A DNA stretch of 64,000 nucleotides. Source: Lycocorax pyrrhopterus obiensis. Taxonomy: Eukaryota > Chordata > Aves > Passeriformes > Paradisaeidae. The DNA lies in contig JACSVZ010000002.1 in assembly GCA_014706295.1 (NCBI GenBank), forward strand, positions 131,697,431-131,761,430, written 5' to 3'. Made by a program: the position numbers and the translations under genes. The notes beneath the pieces were generated by a model, which was not told where the DNA came from, ran no database searches, and saw nothing but the letters and a program-made list of their open reading frames with translations. Shown here piece by piece: positions 1 to 14,095 of the stretch; position 1 is the stretch's first letter, and every line of letters begins with the position of its first letter.

Positions 1-2524
1 TCATGCTCATCACGACTTAGAAAGCTACCCAATATCCGTGGGAGGCAGAAAGCTGGGTGGGAAGTGGAGGGGGAGGCTTGTGGGGGAGGAGTTCACAGGC
101 ATCAAAGTTGCTGGGGTGTCTTGTTGGGCAATGGCAGGGACATGCTGTGAAGTCCTGGTGTGCAGGTGGGGTGAAGCATGGTCTAGGCTTGCCATGCAGT
201 ATGTGGTAGGAGGGAAGGGATATTTTGCTTAATTTCCAACTTTATGGTTAGAATATTAGCCTTTTATTAGAGCACAGATTTCTGGACTTATGCTACTCTT
301 GCCTTGTGTTTTACATGATCTGGGTGCTCTTTACTGGCACCAGTGCATTCCAGTAAAGCAGTGTTGTGGACATCCCCTGCTGTAATAGGGGGCATGAGAA
401 TCTTCTAAAGCAACTTTGCTTTCTGCAAGGCTGTCAGGGTCAGTTTAGGAGCAATATATGAGAGCTTTTGGACAAAAGCACTGGACCCATGTCTGCCTGG
501 CTGTGAAATAGCCTTTATCCTTTGTCCTGCCTTGCTCTTCTTTGCTTGACCTGACTCTATTTGAGTGCAGAAACCCTATTAGCTGCCTCAGTCATATGTG
601 CAAAGACAGACAGACCAGCTTTTCTGGAAAATTATAAACACACACCTATCAGTGTGTATGTTCAAAATGCAGGCAGAGCCACAAAAGCAATCCTAGGGGT
701 GATTTCATAGTAAGGTGCTGCTGGGTGTTGTACATGGCATAAACATGCATGCATCGGGGTAATGCATTTTCTTAGTACATCACTTATAAACAGGCCATGA
801 TGACTATGTATGTTGCACTTCTGCCATACCTCTGTCCTAGTAGAAGGCAAAGCTGGAAAAACAAGGCCTGTATCAACTCACAGCACAGCCATAAATTCTA
901 GGAATGCTTCTGAGGCAAGTTAAAACAAATTAGTAATTATCATGACTGACAGGTACTCTGCAGCAACCAATGAGGTGCCTACTGATGAATACTAAAAATC
1001 TCTTAGCAGAGGAGTTACAACTGTGGCTGTCAAAGTGGCTATAATTAGGCAGCTCTAAGTGAAATGACTTCTTCTCGGATGTACTCCCTTGAGAATCCAA
1101 AGATCTGGATTGTCATACAAAGGAAGGAGATTAAAAGAGGCTGTTCGCTGTGTGTGTTGCAGGGCTACAGAAGCCAGTGAAAATGGGACCCAGGTGGAGT
1201 GGGTACAGGACTCGAAATAGAGCAGGGTTGGTCTGCCCCTCAATCCAAACTGTCATGCTTTGCATTCCCTTTCTGTCTTCTTTTCCGTGGCCTCTCAGCA
1301 CCTCACAAGTACCAGTGTTATGCCTCTCAAACACCCAGAAGTATTAATCACTTGAAAGATGAGTTAATAATCTCTGAGTTGTTGAGACATGCTGAAGGAC
1401 AGGCTGATAAATTTTCATTGCACAGTGGGGAACTATTCCTCTGACTGGGATATCAGGTTGATGACAAGTTCAGAAGTCTCCAGGGAAGCAGATGAAGAGA
1501 CAGAAGTTTTCTGTTTGAGCAGGAACAATCACTTATAAATACAAAACCTCCTGTGGAAAAGTCAAGCAGTGTTAAAAGAGACCCCTACCTCCCTACTTAA
1601 GGATTAATCTTTGCATAAAGGCTAATTGTTGCTGCACAATTTCTCCAGTGCCTAAAACAAGCACGTCTTTCTTCAGCATCATGCCTTCTATTTTTACAGT
1701 TTAGAAAAAAACCCAAAACCACCCATGAAACATTTGTGGACAGAAATAGCTCTCCAATTACCACTGAATTCCTGTGTATTTTTCATGCTGGATATTGCAA
1801 CCCTGATCTTGGTCTTTACATGTGATACCAATTTTTGCAGTGGGTATGTCTGAAAGAGACTCATCCTTAAGGAAACCATACTGGCCTAAGATGGACTGGG
1901 CTGTGACGTGCCTGCTAAGATGAAGCAGCAGCTGTGACAACAGCAACTGAGAAGGATATTAAACTATCATTGATTAGAGTCAGCTCTGACTGTAATGCTG
2001 AAATCAGCCTGACTCCATCCTGGATGTTGCAGACTATTAACACAGTAGTAACTCCACAGTAACAGAAAACATTGCTTTTCAGCCTTGCTTAGTGCTGTTG
2101 TTCTGGGAACAGAAAATTTCTACTCACTCCTCAAAATGCTGATGTGTTGACTCATTTTTCGGGTGAGATGTTAAATCTTTCTGGGTGTGTTGCTGCTGCA
2201 TCCTGTTTGTGCAGGAGTGCTGGGCTGAGTTTTGTTTCCTGCTCTCTGTGCGCCCATTCTAACAGCAAATGGCCTTGGGTTAAGAAGCAGGATTTTGTGC
2301 TTCTAGAGATGCCTCAGCTCACTGCTTTTAATCTTTGTAAAGGATTCGATGCATAAAGGCTAAGCACCATTCAGCAACTTTCCAAGAGATTAGAGATTTA
2401 CATGAGTTTGATAGGAAAGATGTGTGTTAATGTCTTTACAAAAAATTCCTTGTTTGGTGAGGGTATGGGTGTTAGTGTCTTTGAAATGGGTCTTAATGTC
2501 TCTACCAACTTCAAGCCACAGGTT
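1..2524. other. Intergenic DNA, no gene recognised
   Basis: No coding exon, RNA gene or complete repeat was recognised. The open frames are short, overlap on both strands and resemble no family I know. Just before the LTR (about 2,425-2,510) a degenerate phrase like TTAATGTCT recurs three times, probably by chance or as decayed repeat. Confidence 0.6.
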
Positions 2525-2864
2525 TGTTACAGAACCCGGATGGTTTGATTCCTGAAATAGATATATGGGTCCACACAAGCCTGAGTTTCTGAACTTTGGG
2601 GGTAAATGACAGGTTCAAGGGGGGAATATGTGGTAGGTGGTTCAGGAAGGCTGTACCTTTCTAGTACCTCAGCCAATGGGGAAAGGAAGAGGGCAACATG
2701 AGCCAGGAGTTTAGGATAAAAGGAGGCTGTGCCCTCCCAAACCCTGAGAGAGAAAACCCTGTGGGCATATGCCCCAGTGGACTCTCTCTCTTTATTCGAA
2801 TAAAGTTGCAGGACTCCTGTCTCCTTTATGGACACTGGCTTTTCATAGCATGATTTTCCATACA
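2525..2864 (+). mobile_element. Solo LTR of an avian endogenous retrovirus
   Basis: The stretch starts TGTTACAG and ends ATACA, giving the TGT...ACA ends of a retroviral LTR. It is flanked by a direct repeat GGTT (2521-2524 and 2865-2868), probably the target-site duplication; the match can be read as up to 6 bp (CAGGTT) if the LTR end is set two bases earlier. Inside, a TATA-like GATAAAAGG lies near 2715 and an AATAAA polyadenylation signal at 2799-2804, about 80 bp apart, as expected for U3-R order in plus orientation. There is no primer-binding site, gag, pol or env beside it, so it is a solo LTR left by recombination between two LTRs. The exact family is not assigned; an ERVK- or ERVL-like songbird family is plausible. 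It could carry promoter or polyadenylation activity in the GRHL2 upstream region. Confidence 0.8.
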
Positions 2865-5800
2865 GGTTGATGTTTTATGTGGATCTCATGGGCAGCAGCA
2901 GCCCATGGCTGGAAGGTGGCTGTGAGGTCACATCTGTCAGATCCCTGAAAGGCCATTCCCTGCAAGGGATGTGCCTGCAGTCAGGATTTAGGACTCAGGC
3001 CATTGACTCTGGGTAGTGCCAGACTTGGCAAGTTGTGACTTGGCCATCACATTCAGCTGTAGAACCAGAATGTTTATTTCACTCCTGAGGAAGACAATGG
3101 AAAACTTGAAGGGCTGAATTAACCTAAGGGTAAGTAATTCTAGAATTCAAATTTCCAGGTCTTTTTACTCCTTCCTTTCATGTTTCAAAGAGCCGCCACC
3201 CACATGGGGTGGCAGTATGCTGTCACCATCGGTACACCTGCATGGAGGACAGAAGAGCAGCTCCTTTCTGTGAGTCACTGTGCGCCCCTCTGAAACATTT
3301 GGTATGATTAGCAAGGAGTCTTGTAAGTATGCCTTTCCTCCATCTGGCAGTTTGATCCATGTTCCCCTGTCATCGTTTTTGATGGATTTATTTCACACGT
3401 AATGCAAGACTGTCTCACGGGTGTTTAAAAAGTGAGGCAGAGCAGACTTTCCTGCGTGTCTCTGCTGGCTGGTGTTATCTACTGTGTGCTAGGAGGAGCA
3501 CCTCACCTCGCAGCAGTCTCCATCCCTAGGTTTGCCATGGTGGACACATTTTTGACAGTATAAGAGAAAGTGTATCCAATGGTGACCACTACCAGAACAA
3601 AAGAGCAAGGCTGAGCACTAGCCAGTGTTTTCATATGCAAAGCTAGCACCACCCACACATGCTTGTGAGAGAAAGAGGTATAAAGGTGACGCCAACACTG
3701 TTAGGGACAACTACAGTCGAGGGAGGGGTAGAGGTTCATTTTCAAATGAAAAGTGGGAGTACAGCTCTCAGATGAGTCAGTGAGGAAGAGCCCCCGCAGA
3801 GGAGTCTCACACCTCTTTACTGCCTTGCAGAGCTGCTTCTTGCTGCCTCTTTGCTCCTGTCCTACTTTCTAGGAAAGCTGCAAAAGTTCACTGCATTCTC
3901 ACAATGCCCCCAACAGCAATTCTGAGCAACCTGCACTACCACCGCACTTGTTAAGCCAAACAAAGAGAAATCTAAAGATGACAGAAGACACTTTCCACCA
4001 GCACTCCTCCCTGCATGAGTAAGAGCCGAGCCCGAGTTGCATGAGGTGGAGAAGCGTATTGAGAGTTTCTATGAATCTCACAAGCATGTAACAGGAAGAA
4101 GGTTTTACATTTCTGTACAGAAAATGATGGTGCAGAGAGGATAAAGAAGTATTCTGCAAGCTCTACTTTAGGCCTTCATTACTGGTCAGAGGACAAGTTC
4201 TGTCAGCGTGCCATCAATACATACATGGAGGTGTTTGCATCAACAGACCCATCAAGAATACCACTGCAAAACTTGAGAGCCCAGCCATTATATGGCCTCA
4301 TGGTCTAGAACTCTATTACATCCTCTCCTTTTCATAGAGTCAGACCAAAAATTGCGATGTAAATAGCATTTTGGCATACTTCTTACAGGACCCAATGTGC
4401 AGACGTTCATCCTACTCGTAGCAAGACACACTGGCCCATGTCTCTGTCATCCTTGGGAATAGGGTGATGGGAAAACAACAGTGAACTGAGTGATTTGTTC
4501 TGTTGCATCTCATCCAGTTCACCCTTCCTTTCAGAGAAAGGGTTCTCAAGAAGAGTTCGCCTTCTTATTTTTTATCTTTGCAAACCCTTGACTTACTCTG
4601 TACTAGGAGAGAGGACCAACTGGACTGTATTTCCAGGAGAAGACAGTCCTGATCTGTGGCAACCACTTTGAGTTCACAACTCTAATCTGTCTATATGTTA
4701 GATTTTAATCAAACATTAGGTACCACCTGTATCGCTGAAATGAAGATCTTTAAAAGCTCATGAAAAGAACTGGGTTGCAATTCTTCAAAGTAAAATTTTA
4801 ATACCCTCCTGTTCTTCCCTCCACTTTATTCGCACTTGCAAATTTCTACCTAAGGATGCTGTAGAAGTGCCAGCACAAAAGGAAGTACCTCTTACGTGCT
4901 GAACCCAGACTAGTGGGGCTGATTCTTAATGAAGATGGCATGTTCACGATCAGTCCAGAAACATCATTCACTCATTCAGCTCCAACACAGGCTGATTTGT
5001 AAAGCAACTCCTGGCTGTTAGGGTAAAGGAGAATCTAAAAGGACTGGAAGTTTACCCTTATATTTATGTTGTCACAGACAAGTACCAGTTTACTGCCTAC
5101 CAAGGATTTCTAATGTCTAATGTCACCTTGCTATTTACGTACGCTGAGCATCAGAACTCCCCTGACATCCTGCCTCTTGGGCACAGGAGTTTCTGGGAGT
5201 AAGCTGCTGGTAAGTATTTCTCAGGCAAGACTAGCAGCTCAGGAAGACTCATCCATTATCAGAAAATAACCTTTAAAACTAAAACTTCTTTAATAGACTG
5301 ATACTGAGAATGTGCTGGAGAAGGTACAATATTGGAGCTTGAACCAGAAATAAAGAGGAGATAGCAAGATCCTGTTATAAGGGTCTTAATAATAGTGCAA
5401 AATTCTTGTTTCCGTAGGACCCTTCACTATGATATTTATCTCAGAGAAAAACCCAAACCAAAAAAACCCTGATTACAAACATATCAAGCAACATTCTGAA
5501 AGTGGTCATTGGCCAATATCAAAAGCTCTGATAGTTTCAGAACTTTGTATTTTGAGTTCAAATTTATTCTTAACCAGACTGTGATCCTTCACCAACATCA
5601 TATTAAGAATTTTAAAAGCTCTTCCTTTGCTATGATACATTTAAAAAGGCAACAGAGGCTCCCTCAACCTTCACTCTGTGAGGCTAAACAAGCCCAGTTC
5701 CTTTGGGCATTGTTAAGAAATATATTTTCCATTCTCTCATCGATGGTTGCAGCTTTCTCTACTCATGGTGCAGTCTTGAGTTCTTCCTTCTTCAGTAAAG

Positions 5801-8800
5801 GTCTCTTGAACTGTGCACTGATGAGTTCTGATTATATATGCCTGAGAATAAGTCAGTACTCTGCTTTAGAGAAACCTTTTTGGATACATAAAGTATCTGT
5901 TTGCCTTTTTCACAACCATCCCATCATTGTCATGATATCATCAACCGCTGTCCTCATTCCTTCCTTGCTGCAGCCCTCTCAAAGCTATGGGTGGCTTTTT
6001 TGGAGCAGACACTCTTCTGAAGGTCAGGCTAATGTGACACAGCTTTAGCTGACTGAACAGTAGGTTTCACAGCTACCTTTTGAGTGCATGAGACACCTCC
6101 TGCAGGAGATTCACGCGAGATAAATTTTCTCAAGTAGTAAGACTGAACTTCCAGAAGTGCTTTTTTTTCTGTATCACTAAAAAAGAAGCCTAATTAACTG
6201 TTTGCTTTTGACATCTAACCTCCAAATAGCTCCTACTTTCATATATGGCTTGTATTCTGCCCAAAAAGTGCCACCTTATTTGCACTGCTTTAGGCACCAG
6301 TGGTATGCAGTGCTTTTGATATTCCATCCCTCTTTCATGCTGACAAGATTTCAGAACTTTCTCACCTGTGCCATGGTAATAAATGAAAATCTTGAAGATT
6401 ATCAGGCACAACACCTTGAGGAATGCCAATATTATTTTCCTTCCCACTCAGAAACTCCTTGCCCAAGTTGTCTTGTGCTGGCTCCTTATCCACTTTGATA
6501 CCCAGTTCTAAGGGTATTTGTCCAGTTCAAGACAAGAATCATCGTAAGTGATCAAATCAACCTGGCTTAGCAAGTTAGCTTGACAGTTTAGCATCCAGGT
6601 AAAAAAGTTATGCCTGGGAAGTCAATGAGAGATACCAGCTGAGTTTGCCCTAATCATTTTATCTACATAATTTTTTACTTACCTTTAGGTCTTAATTATT
6701 CTGTCCTTCAAAAATTGTTCTAAAGCTTGCTCATGATTGTAGAAAGACTGATAATTCTCTGCCAGGATGGTCTCTGTGTTTCTTGTAAACATGGGTATGG
6801 TGCTAACTGTTCTGCTGTCAGGCTGCAGCACTCCTGAATTTTAAAATCTGTATTTTATACATCAATTCTTCAAAACCCTTGATGCAGATAGATTTGTTTC
6901 TTCTCTCAGTCTGAGCACACTAAATGCTGTTAGCTTCTTGACCACTTCACTTACGGTTATTCCTGTATCTTCACCTTTTTTCCAGCCAGTCACCCTTTTT
7001 CTGGCGTAGCCAGAGCAGGAAAGGAAGTATTCCTTTGTTGTGTGAATTTACAACAGCTACTGCAGGTTCCCTCTGAAAAGATAAACGATGATTGTGCAGA
7101 GATAGCCTTACATACAAAACTGCCTTCTGCTATTAACTTTTTCAGTTACTAAAGCACTGTAATGTTTTACAAATATATAAACCTCTCTATTGATGAACTT
7201 GGAGAGAGAGCTGAGGAGTGCTGCCATTGTGAGGCTGAAGATGGTACATTAAACTCTAAGGAAGATACTGGCAAAGTACCTAAGGAAGGAGTTATATCAG
7301 AGAATAAAGGTAAAACTCTGTAGTTAAAGCCTTAGGCTTAGGCAGAGGCTAAGACACACATTACCCACAGTGGGCAGCAGGAGCGCCAGGAGGCAAATTT
7401 AATTTCACCATGGAGTCTCTAACGAAAAGGGTCTGCTTTTGTGCTGGTCAGAGTCAACATCAAAACTCCCTTTGGTTTTATCATCATCCTATGCTTGCAG
7501 AGTGTTTTTTGCTTGCTTGGGCCCGAAGAGAACTACCTACATGTTCTTTCACATGGGCATTAGTGCCTGTTGGGTGCCAAGGAAATGGATCGTCACAACT
7601 TACCTTGTCCAGGTACTAATTGCAGCGTAAGAGCTTTCTAAAAGCACACAGTGGACTAAATGCACCCAGTTCTTTACTTACTGATTGTTCGTACAGATTG
7701 TATTTAGGGAACCTGGCAGAGACTATTAGGGTGAGTGTTGTAGCTGAACTGGAGTTTATGCTGAAGAGGAGCATTCTTCTGTCTGACTAATAGCGAGGTA
7801 GCTCCCCAACTGCATGTTCTCTAGCACCTTTGTGTGAAAGTTCTTCCTTTCCTCAAGCAGCACAGGTTTCATGTGAGACAAGCCAAACAGAACCTTGATA
7901 ATTCATCTGCTGCTAATTTGCTGGAAAATCACATTATGTGGTGAACTATTCAAAGAACAAATGTGGTTTTAAGTTTGTACCTTAGCTTTATTAACCTTTG
8001 GTTGTGTAGTGTGTGTCCTGTGAAGTCTTGTGCATCCAGACCAGCTGGACATCCTTACCAGTACATTTGGGAATAAATGCATTTTGCAAAATGTTAAATC
8101 TAACTCAGAAGTTCCTAAGGGAGTTCATTATTTACAGTGGCAGAATTCCAGTGGCTTGGCACCAGCCCCCCAGAAGTGAGTGTGCAGCTGTCCTCCTGAG
8201 AGCATCACTGCCCTCAGCCAGCCATAAAAGGACAAGTGCTGTGTCAGGTCACACATGCAGCTTTCCCAGCAGCTTGCTGCCTTTCCCTGCAGTATGCTCT
8301 ACTGCACTCCTGGGCCCAATTTGCTTAGCTGATTGCTTAATGTGCCATGCTGTATGGGGGGTTTGAGACACATAAAAGGAGACTGTGACAGGACCAAATG
8401 CACTGTCATCAGTGACCTCTTGTAAGCAGCACACAGGCTGGGGGATGACAGTGACACAGCCACCATGCAGCCAGGGGTTACAGCCATTGTGGATCTACTC
8501 CTCAGTCCAACACGCTTCTGCAAGGCCTGAGACACTGAACAACAGGTGGAACTCCCGAAGGCACCCAGACTGAAAAACACGTGGAGCTGGGCAGTCGCAA
8601 TGGCTGGTGGAGGTTCGGTCTGTCCCACAGGACATCGCAGCTTTGGGGAGGAGCTCACTTAGCACATCTGTGTGCCTGCTCTGTCAAGTCTCCTTATTAT
8701 AAAAAGTTTATAAAAAGGCTTTCTGCAATAATGGGTAGCAAATGGAAACCAAGGATACTTTTGAAAAGACTCTCTAAAACTTATTTCAGCTTCTATAAAT

Positions 8801-11800
8801 GAGCAAATATTTTTGAATGTAAAAGTGGTATAAGGAGGCTAATTTTAATATAAGGATGATTACATGGTTCCTGCTCATGGAATATTAAGATCATTTAACC
8901 ATGGAGTGTATTTTATACACTAGTTTGGCATGTTTGCAAACTACATAATGCAGATGTTTTAGCATGTCCTTATAAGATATGAATGAGAAAAGGGTATTTG
9001 TAAAGCTAACCTTCTACAACCCTATAGTTGTAATAGTGTCATGTAAATATATTGCCTAGTATAAGAAGATATGTTGTTTTGTGCAACTGAGCCACATATA
9101 TCATTTACAAATGTACATGCAAATTTTATACTTCTGAAGTTATAAAAGCACATATTTATGAAAAATAATATGATGTCTGCCATTTAGTTACTGCTGTGGT
9201 TGTGATACTAGAACCACTAAGGATCTGCCTTTGTTAGGGTAAGATCAAGCTTCTGGTTTATACTGTGAAAGCAAATGATGTGCATAGTTTTAATCACAGT
9301 TCTGTCATTTAAAATGATCAACTAAATAAATGCTCAAGTCTATATGCCGGAAAATGCTGAAGATACTGGGAGGAACTCTGGATCTGAGGCCCTGACAGGA
9401 ATGGCTCTCTTATGCTTACACTGTTTATTGGAAGGAATTTCTCTGCACTCTGCAGCTGCCTGATTGATTCTCAGATGGGGGATTCTTTTAATCGTGTTAA
9501 CTTAGCAACAGAAGGGTGCACTTAGATATACATGCCCAACTATAAACATTTTATAGGGGGGTATTGAATACCCTACCAACTTGGCATCTAAACAAGATTG
9601 CCTGCCCAGAAACATAACACACTGTAAAAACAACAAAGTTTTAAGTTCAGAGAAATCTGTGTTTTATGCTGGTTTTCAGACTTACTGAAGCCTGTTAACA
9701 GTGTGCAGGAGTTACAATCGGGGCAGCTTACATCCGGAGCAAAGTGCTTGTCTTGGCTGTATTTTTGGCATAGCCTATATGGCCGTCACAGACAGAGAAG
9801 ACACAGAGCAGGCCCTTCACATGACATCTGAGAAGTCAACAAATGCATAGTTAGCCAAAAGCGCGAAATACCTGCATGCTAGCTTCCAAAGCTAGTAGAA
9901 CAAATTTCAGCCCACTAAAAGGAGCATACTGTGCTCAAGAATGACATAATTCAATCTTACTGCTTTCATGCCTTGTTTATCACTTACGGTGGAGACAGAA
10001 TGGAACTGCTTCTAATTTACACGATAGCAGCACCCTGAGGCCCCAGCTGAAGGCTGCTTCCTTCCATCCCACTGGGCTATGAACATTGCTTAGTATCTGG
10101 CTCCTACCTATGCATGTGCACGTAGTCAGAGTTACATGCTGTTCTTGCTAGCTGCCCTGGCGGGAAGCGAGGTAGAATCCTATGTCTTGCTTTTATTAAA
10201 AAAGCAGAGGTCAAAATTGGTATTTATTTCAGAGTTGCCAACATTTATTTCCAGTTATAATTTCTGTCTACTCTGACCTTATTTTGGTTTAGCCTGTCAA
10301 CCGAGTTTGTAACTTTATCAAAAAACCTGAATCCTGCCAAACCAGGAAATCAAAACATTTGGAAAGAACACTCCATACCTCCTGGAGGGATATGCAGTAG
10401 CAAGCTGTGGCTCAGATCAGCCTGGGTCACCCTGTAATTTTGTGCCAATAAATTAGCCATCACATAGCCTGCAGGCTGTTCGGCAATGTGGCACCTCTTA
10501 CCCCAGCAGGACTCGAAGGTTCCCGTGGGATCATGGAAACGTGTTAAAGAATCAGAAGCCCGGTTGTTTAAGGAGCAGGATCATTTGGGTGTGAGACAAA
10601 CACAAGGCAGAAGTCAGCTCCTGCCCCAGGGGTACTACATTAGGACAAGACAAAGGTGAGAACAGAAGTACAAGGTGAGATGAGTCCTGCAGGTAGAAGT
10701 TCCTCACTGCTGCCAGTTCAGGCCTCTAGGCAAGGTACAGCAGTGCCCGACATTGGAGCTCCAATCATTTATTGATTCATTTGGTAAAACATCAGAATAG
10801 TAGAAAAGTAGAAAGAAATGGTTTATTTTACTAGAAATTATAACCTACAGTTCTCAGAAATGCAGAGAGCCACCACTTAATGTGCCGGCATGCAGGAAAG
10901 GCTACAGCTGACCAGAAATTATATCCTGTGGGTCCGAGAGTCAGCATAAAATCAGTTCAAACTGATGGTTAAAGCCCTGCAGGCCTTCCTTCCTGTGAGC
11001 CTTGGCAGAAACATGAGCACTACCGAAAATCAATGCAAACAGAAGTAAAGCAGAAAGACTTATTCTGCTTAGACAGCTGATCTGTGGGACCTCCTGGAGC
11101 AGCAGTTTCTTGTGGAACCCTTGTAGTCTGGGTAATCTCAGGCTACAGTGGAAATGGTCTTCCCACCAGATACTCCCAGAGAAATTTCTTGTGCTGTTGA
11201 ATAGGCAAGCTGGAAACTCACAGGAGATCTCTCTGCAGCATGTTACTGATTTGTCATGAGAACTGCACGGTAACATGATTTTATGAATTTGTCTGAAAGG
11301 AAACTGGTCAGTTGACAGCATTTTCTGGTTTGTTCTAGATATAGGACTATCAAGACCTTCATTATGTGCCCTATGAAGCATATTTGGACTGCCTTCCCAC
11401 AGCCAACTTAATCTGGTGGAATCCAAGCAGTATTCTCATGTGTATCACAACTGGATACATACAGGAAGACCTGCAGTTTTCTAAAAGCTTGAGTTTCAGG
11501 ATTTGAAATTGTTTCTTTGTTCATGGGAAAAGTCAATCCAAGAAGTCAAACCTATAGAAGCAATGTTTCTGCTATCTGCTGTGCCTTCCCTCCATCTATT
11601 GGCCCTTACAGACAACCCACTCCAGAGATTTTCCAGAGCTCTGCTACCATTTTCAGATTTTTGGTCTCTAACTTCACACAAACTGAACATTCTTTTCTTG
11701 TTCATCTATAAAAGGCAGTCTCCCCAAACCCACAGCTTAGTCACTTCCCAAATGTGTAATATTTTCAGTGACAAAGAGCTGGTAATTTCCATTGCCTCAA

Positions 11801-12130
11801 CATTCCCTCCTCACTGAAAGAAACCAGGGCAACCAGAGGTTGGGATTTCCCTGACCCTCCAGATAAGCCGCTTCCCTACTGGAGCTATAGCAATGATGTC
11901 TGATATTCATACATCTTGAGTGAACTCCAAAACTACAGCAAATATATATATATTTTAAAAACCCAAACAAACAAACCAAACTCATGATTATCCACATATA
12001 ACAAAATGTAGAAGGGAAGGATTCTTTTGATATAAATTTTTTCACAAGTCCTCAAAATTAATGGCTTGAGTCTCTCCCCAGTGTTTGCTGGAGACAGCAG
12101 AGCATGGCTGTGTGTAGGAAAGCAGCGTGC
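2865..12130. other. Intergenic DNA, no gene recognised
   Basis: More than 9 kb without a supported gene. The longest open frame (5509-6048, 179 codons, plus strand) has no recognisable domain and no coding-type flanks. Parts of 8,700-9,350 are AT-rich. A short (TA)n run lies near 11,940-11,955. No CR1 ends were seen. The stretch 10,380-10,560 has a retroelement-like feel but no LTR ends or known motif could be supported. Confidence 0.55.
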
Positions 12131-12179
12131 TGTCAACTACAAACCGGGTATTTGTGAGCTCCAGAGAACTGCCTGCTGT

Positions 12180-12370
12180 GCAGCCAGACGGAAATTGTGT
12201 GACGCGGATACAAATGCCATGAGGCTGCGGAGCGCGGGGCGGGAGGGCAGGAATGCGGCAGCGCTGGCAGCCGGAGCCGAGCCCCCAGCAGGGGGTGGGC
12301 TCTGACCGCGCAGGAAGGAGCTGCGGCGGCTCCGGGAGAGGGAAATCCCCGCTGCTGCCCGACTCACTCC
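12180..12370. promoter_or_regulatory. Small CpG-rich patch, possible promoter or CTCF site
   Basis: This ~190 bp patch is much richer in G+C and CpG than the surrounding DNA. It contains a GC-box of the Sp1 type, GGGGCGGGAG (12236-12245). It also holds CCAGCAGGGGGTGGG (12285-12299), which resembles the CTCF core motif with two departures at its right side. The CTCF-like motif is framed by an inverted GAGCCC/GGGCTC pair (12279-12284, 12297-12302). An unstable or unannotated transcript could start here, or it may be an insulator or enhancer. The open frames through it are by-products of high GC. The call is inferred from composition and motifs only. Confidence 0.4.
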
Positions 12371-13729
12371 TCAGTGGCAGAGAAGCGGGATGCAACGGCC
12401 CCCGTTTCTAAGACTGTACTGCTGTGTGCTTGTGGGGGGTGAAAGCTGGTTTCCCCGATGGAAGCTGAATGTCCTTGTTCTCCTCCAAGTCACGGAGGTC
12501 TCAGTAGCAGAGTTCATTGCAAACTGAAAAGGCATGTTTGTATGAATTAGTGAGCTCTCTTATTTTGGAGATGCACTTTTTTAACAGCAGAAATGCTGGG
12601 TTCTTAATGTCCACCTTAGGTTCAGAAACATCTGACCTCTCAGAGACCACAAAACTACTTGTCCTGCTCAGGCCCATGAAGAACATGAGGAAGAGTGGCA
12701 TAGTGAGCTACAGGAGGGCAGGATTGCGGTTTGGCTGCACCTGAGCTCCTCATGCTCAGACACTGAACAATACTAAGCTGCATGACTCCCTCTCCAATTT
12801 CATATGGACTTGCTACGGCACTGATCTTTACATGCCCAGGGCTTCCATCACCGTGATATACAGAGGGTACCACAGACTGAACCCCATCAGCCAAAGCCAA
12901 AAGTCTGAGGTTCAGGTGCCCTGTAACGCTCATGCACAAGGGCTGGAATGATGGTTGCACAGCCAGCCTCCCTGTTTTGGAGTGGTTTATGTGGCTTTGT
13001 GACCTTAATGTTAACTTCTGTGAATGTTTAACTGCCCAGGTTTTTAGAGACCAAATTGGAAAACAAATCCACCACATGCCCTTATATCCACACCTGTGTG
13101 GGTCACAGGTGTGCAGCTGAAACATCTATGGTATGACACCCACCTCTGCTGGAGTGGAGGGTGTAACAGTCCCTGAGCTGATGGCACTGAGCTGCCACTC
13201 TCTGTGAACCATCACTAAGGGCAGTTAAGCACACAAACCATCAGATGGATTCAAGGCACTCAACCATATAGCTGCAGCCTGCAGCACCCAACACAGCACT
13301 GGAAGGGAAAGTCACCTTTATACATGGTGGTCCTGTGCTGGAATTTAATACATCTCCAAGGATTTTAGCTGCCAAAGTCTAAAAATTTCCTACTGAGAAG
13401 AACATTTTCTACACCTTTTAACATTTTAATAGTTTGGGCTAAAGCTACATTCCTTTGGCTCCTTACCAAATTCATGCCTCAAAGTAGGGACTCACTCAAG
13501 TTTGCACAAATTTAGTGGGTTTGATGGTACAAAATGACTGTACGTGATTTTAACAAGGGCAAGAAGAAGTGTTTCACCCCAGCTGTTTCTAGTCCTGGCA
13601 TGACTATTTTTAGGAAAATTTCAAGCTGAAATTCAGCCAGAAGCAGGCAAATGGTATGAGAAATTTCAAAGCAATGAAGTTTGGCAGGGAAATGGGGTGG
13701 AGCAGCCCTCTCTCTACATGGTATCTGCA
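12371..13729. other. Intergenic DNA, no gene recognised
   Basis: Nothing supportable was found. Overlapping open frames on both strands (for example 12655-13125 minus) show no family resemblance. Confidence 0.55.
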
Positions 13730-14095
13730 AGCTCTGAGGAGGCTCGGGAGGGACCTTATTGTGCTCTACAACTCCTTGAAAGGAGGTTGTAGCCAGGTGG
13801 GGATTGGCCTCTTCTCCCAGGCAGCCATCGACAGGACAAGAGGACATCACCTCAGGCTGTGCCAGGGGAGGTTCACGTTGGACATTATCAGGAATTTCTG
13901 CACAGAAAGGGTGATTAGGCACTGAAATGGGCTGCTGAGGGAGGTGCTGAGGTCACTGTCCCTGGCAGTGTTTAAGGAAAGACTGGACATGGTACTCAGT
14001 GCCATGATGTAGTTGACATGGTGGTGTTCAGTCATAGGTTGGACTCGATGATCTCAGAGGCCTTTTCCAGTCTAACTGACTGTGTGATTCTGTGA
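13730..14095 (+). mobile_element. CR1 LINE fragment, 3' end, plus strand
   Basis: This is a 5'-truncated CR1 retrotransposon copy in plus orientation. It runs from the segment reading CTCTGAGGAGGCTCGGGAGG, through the typical CCAGGGGAGGTTCACGTTGG block near 13,861-13,880, to the CR1 3' end: GTTGGACTCGATGATCTCAG (around 14,038-14,057) and a terminal GATTCTGTGA. Truncation at the 5' end and absence of a poly-A tail are normal for CR1, which ends in short octamer-like repeats. It is decayed and has no intact ORF2. It lies immediately upstream of the C-tract and GGGGCC CpG island. Confidence 0.92.

Noticed and set aside
10380..10560. Possible old LTR or other retroelement
   Set aside because: An AATAAA is present but no LTR ends, target-site duplication or known family motif could be found.
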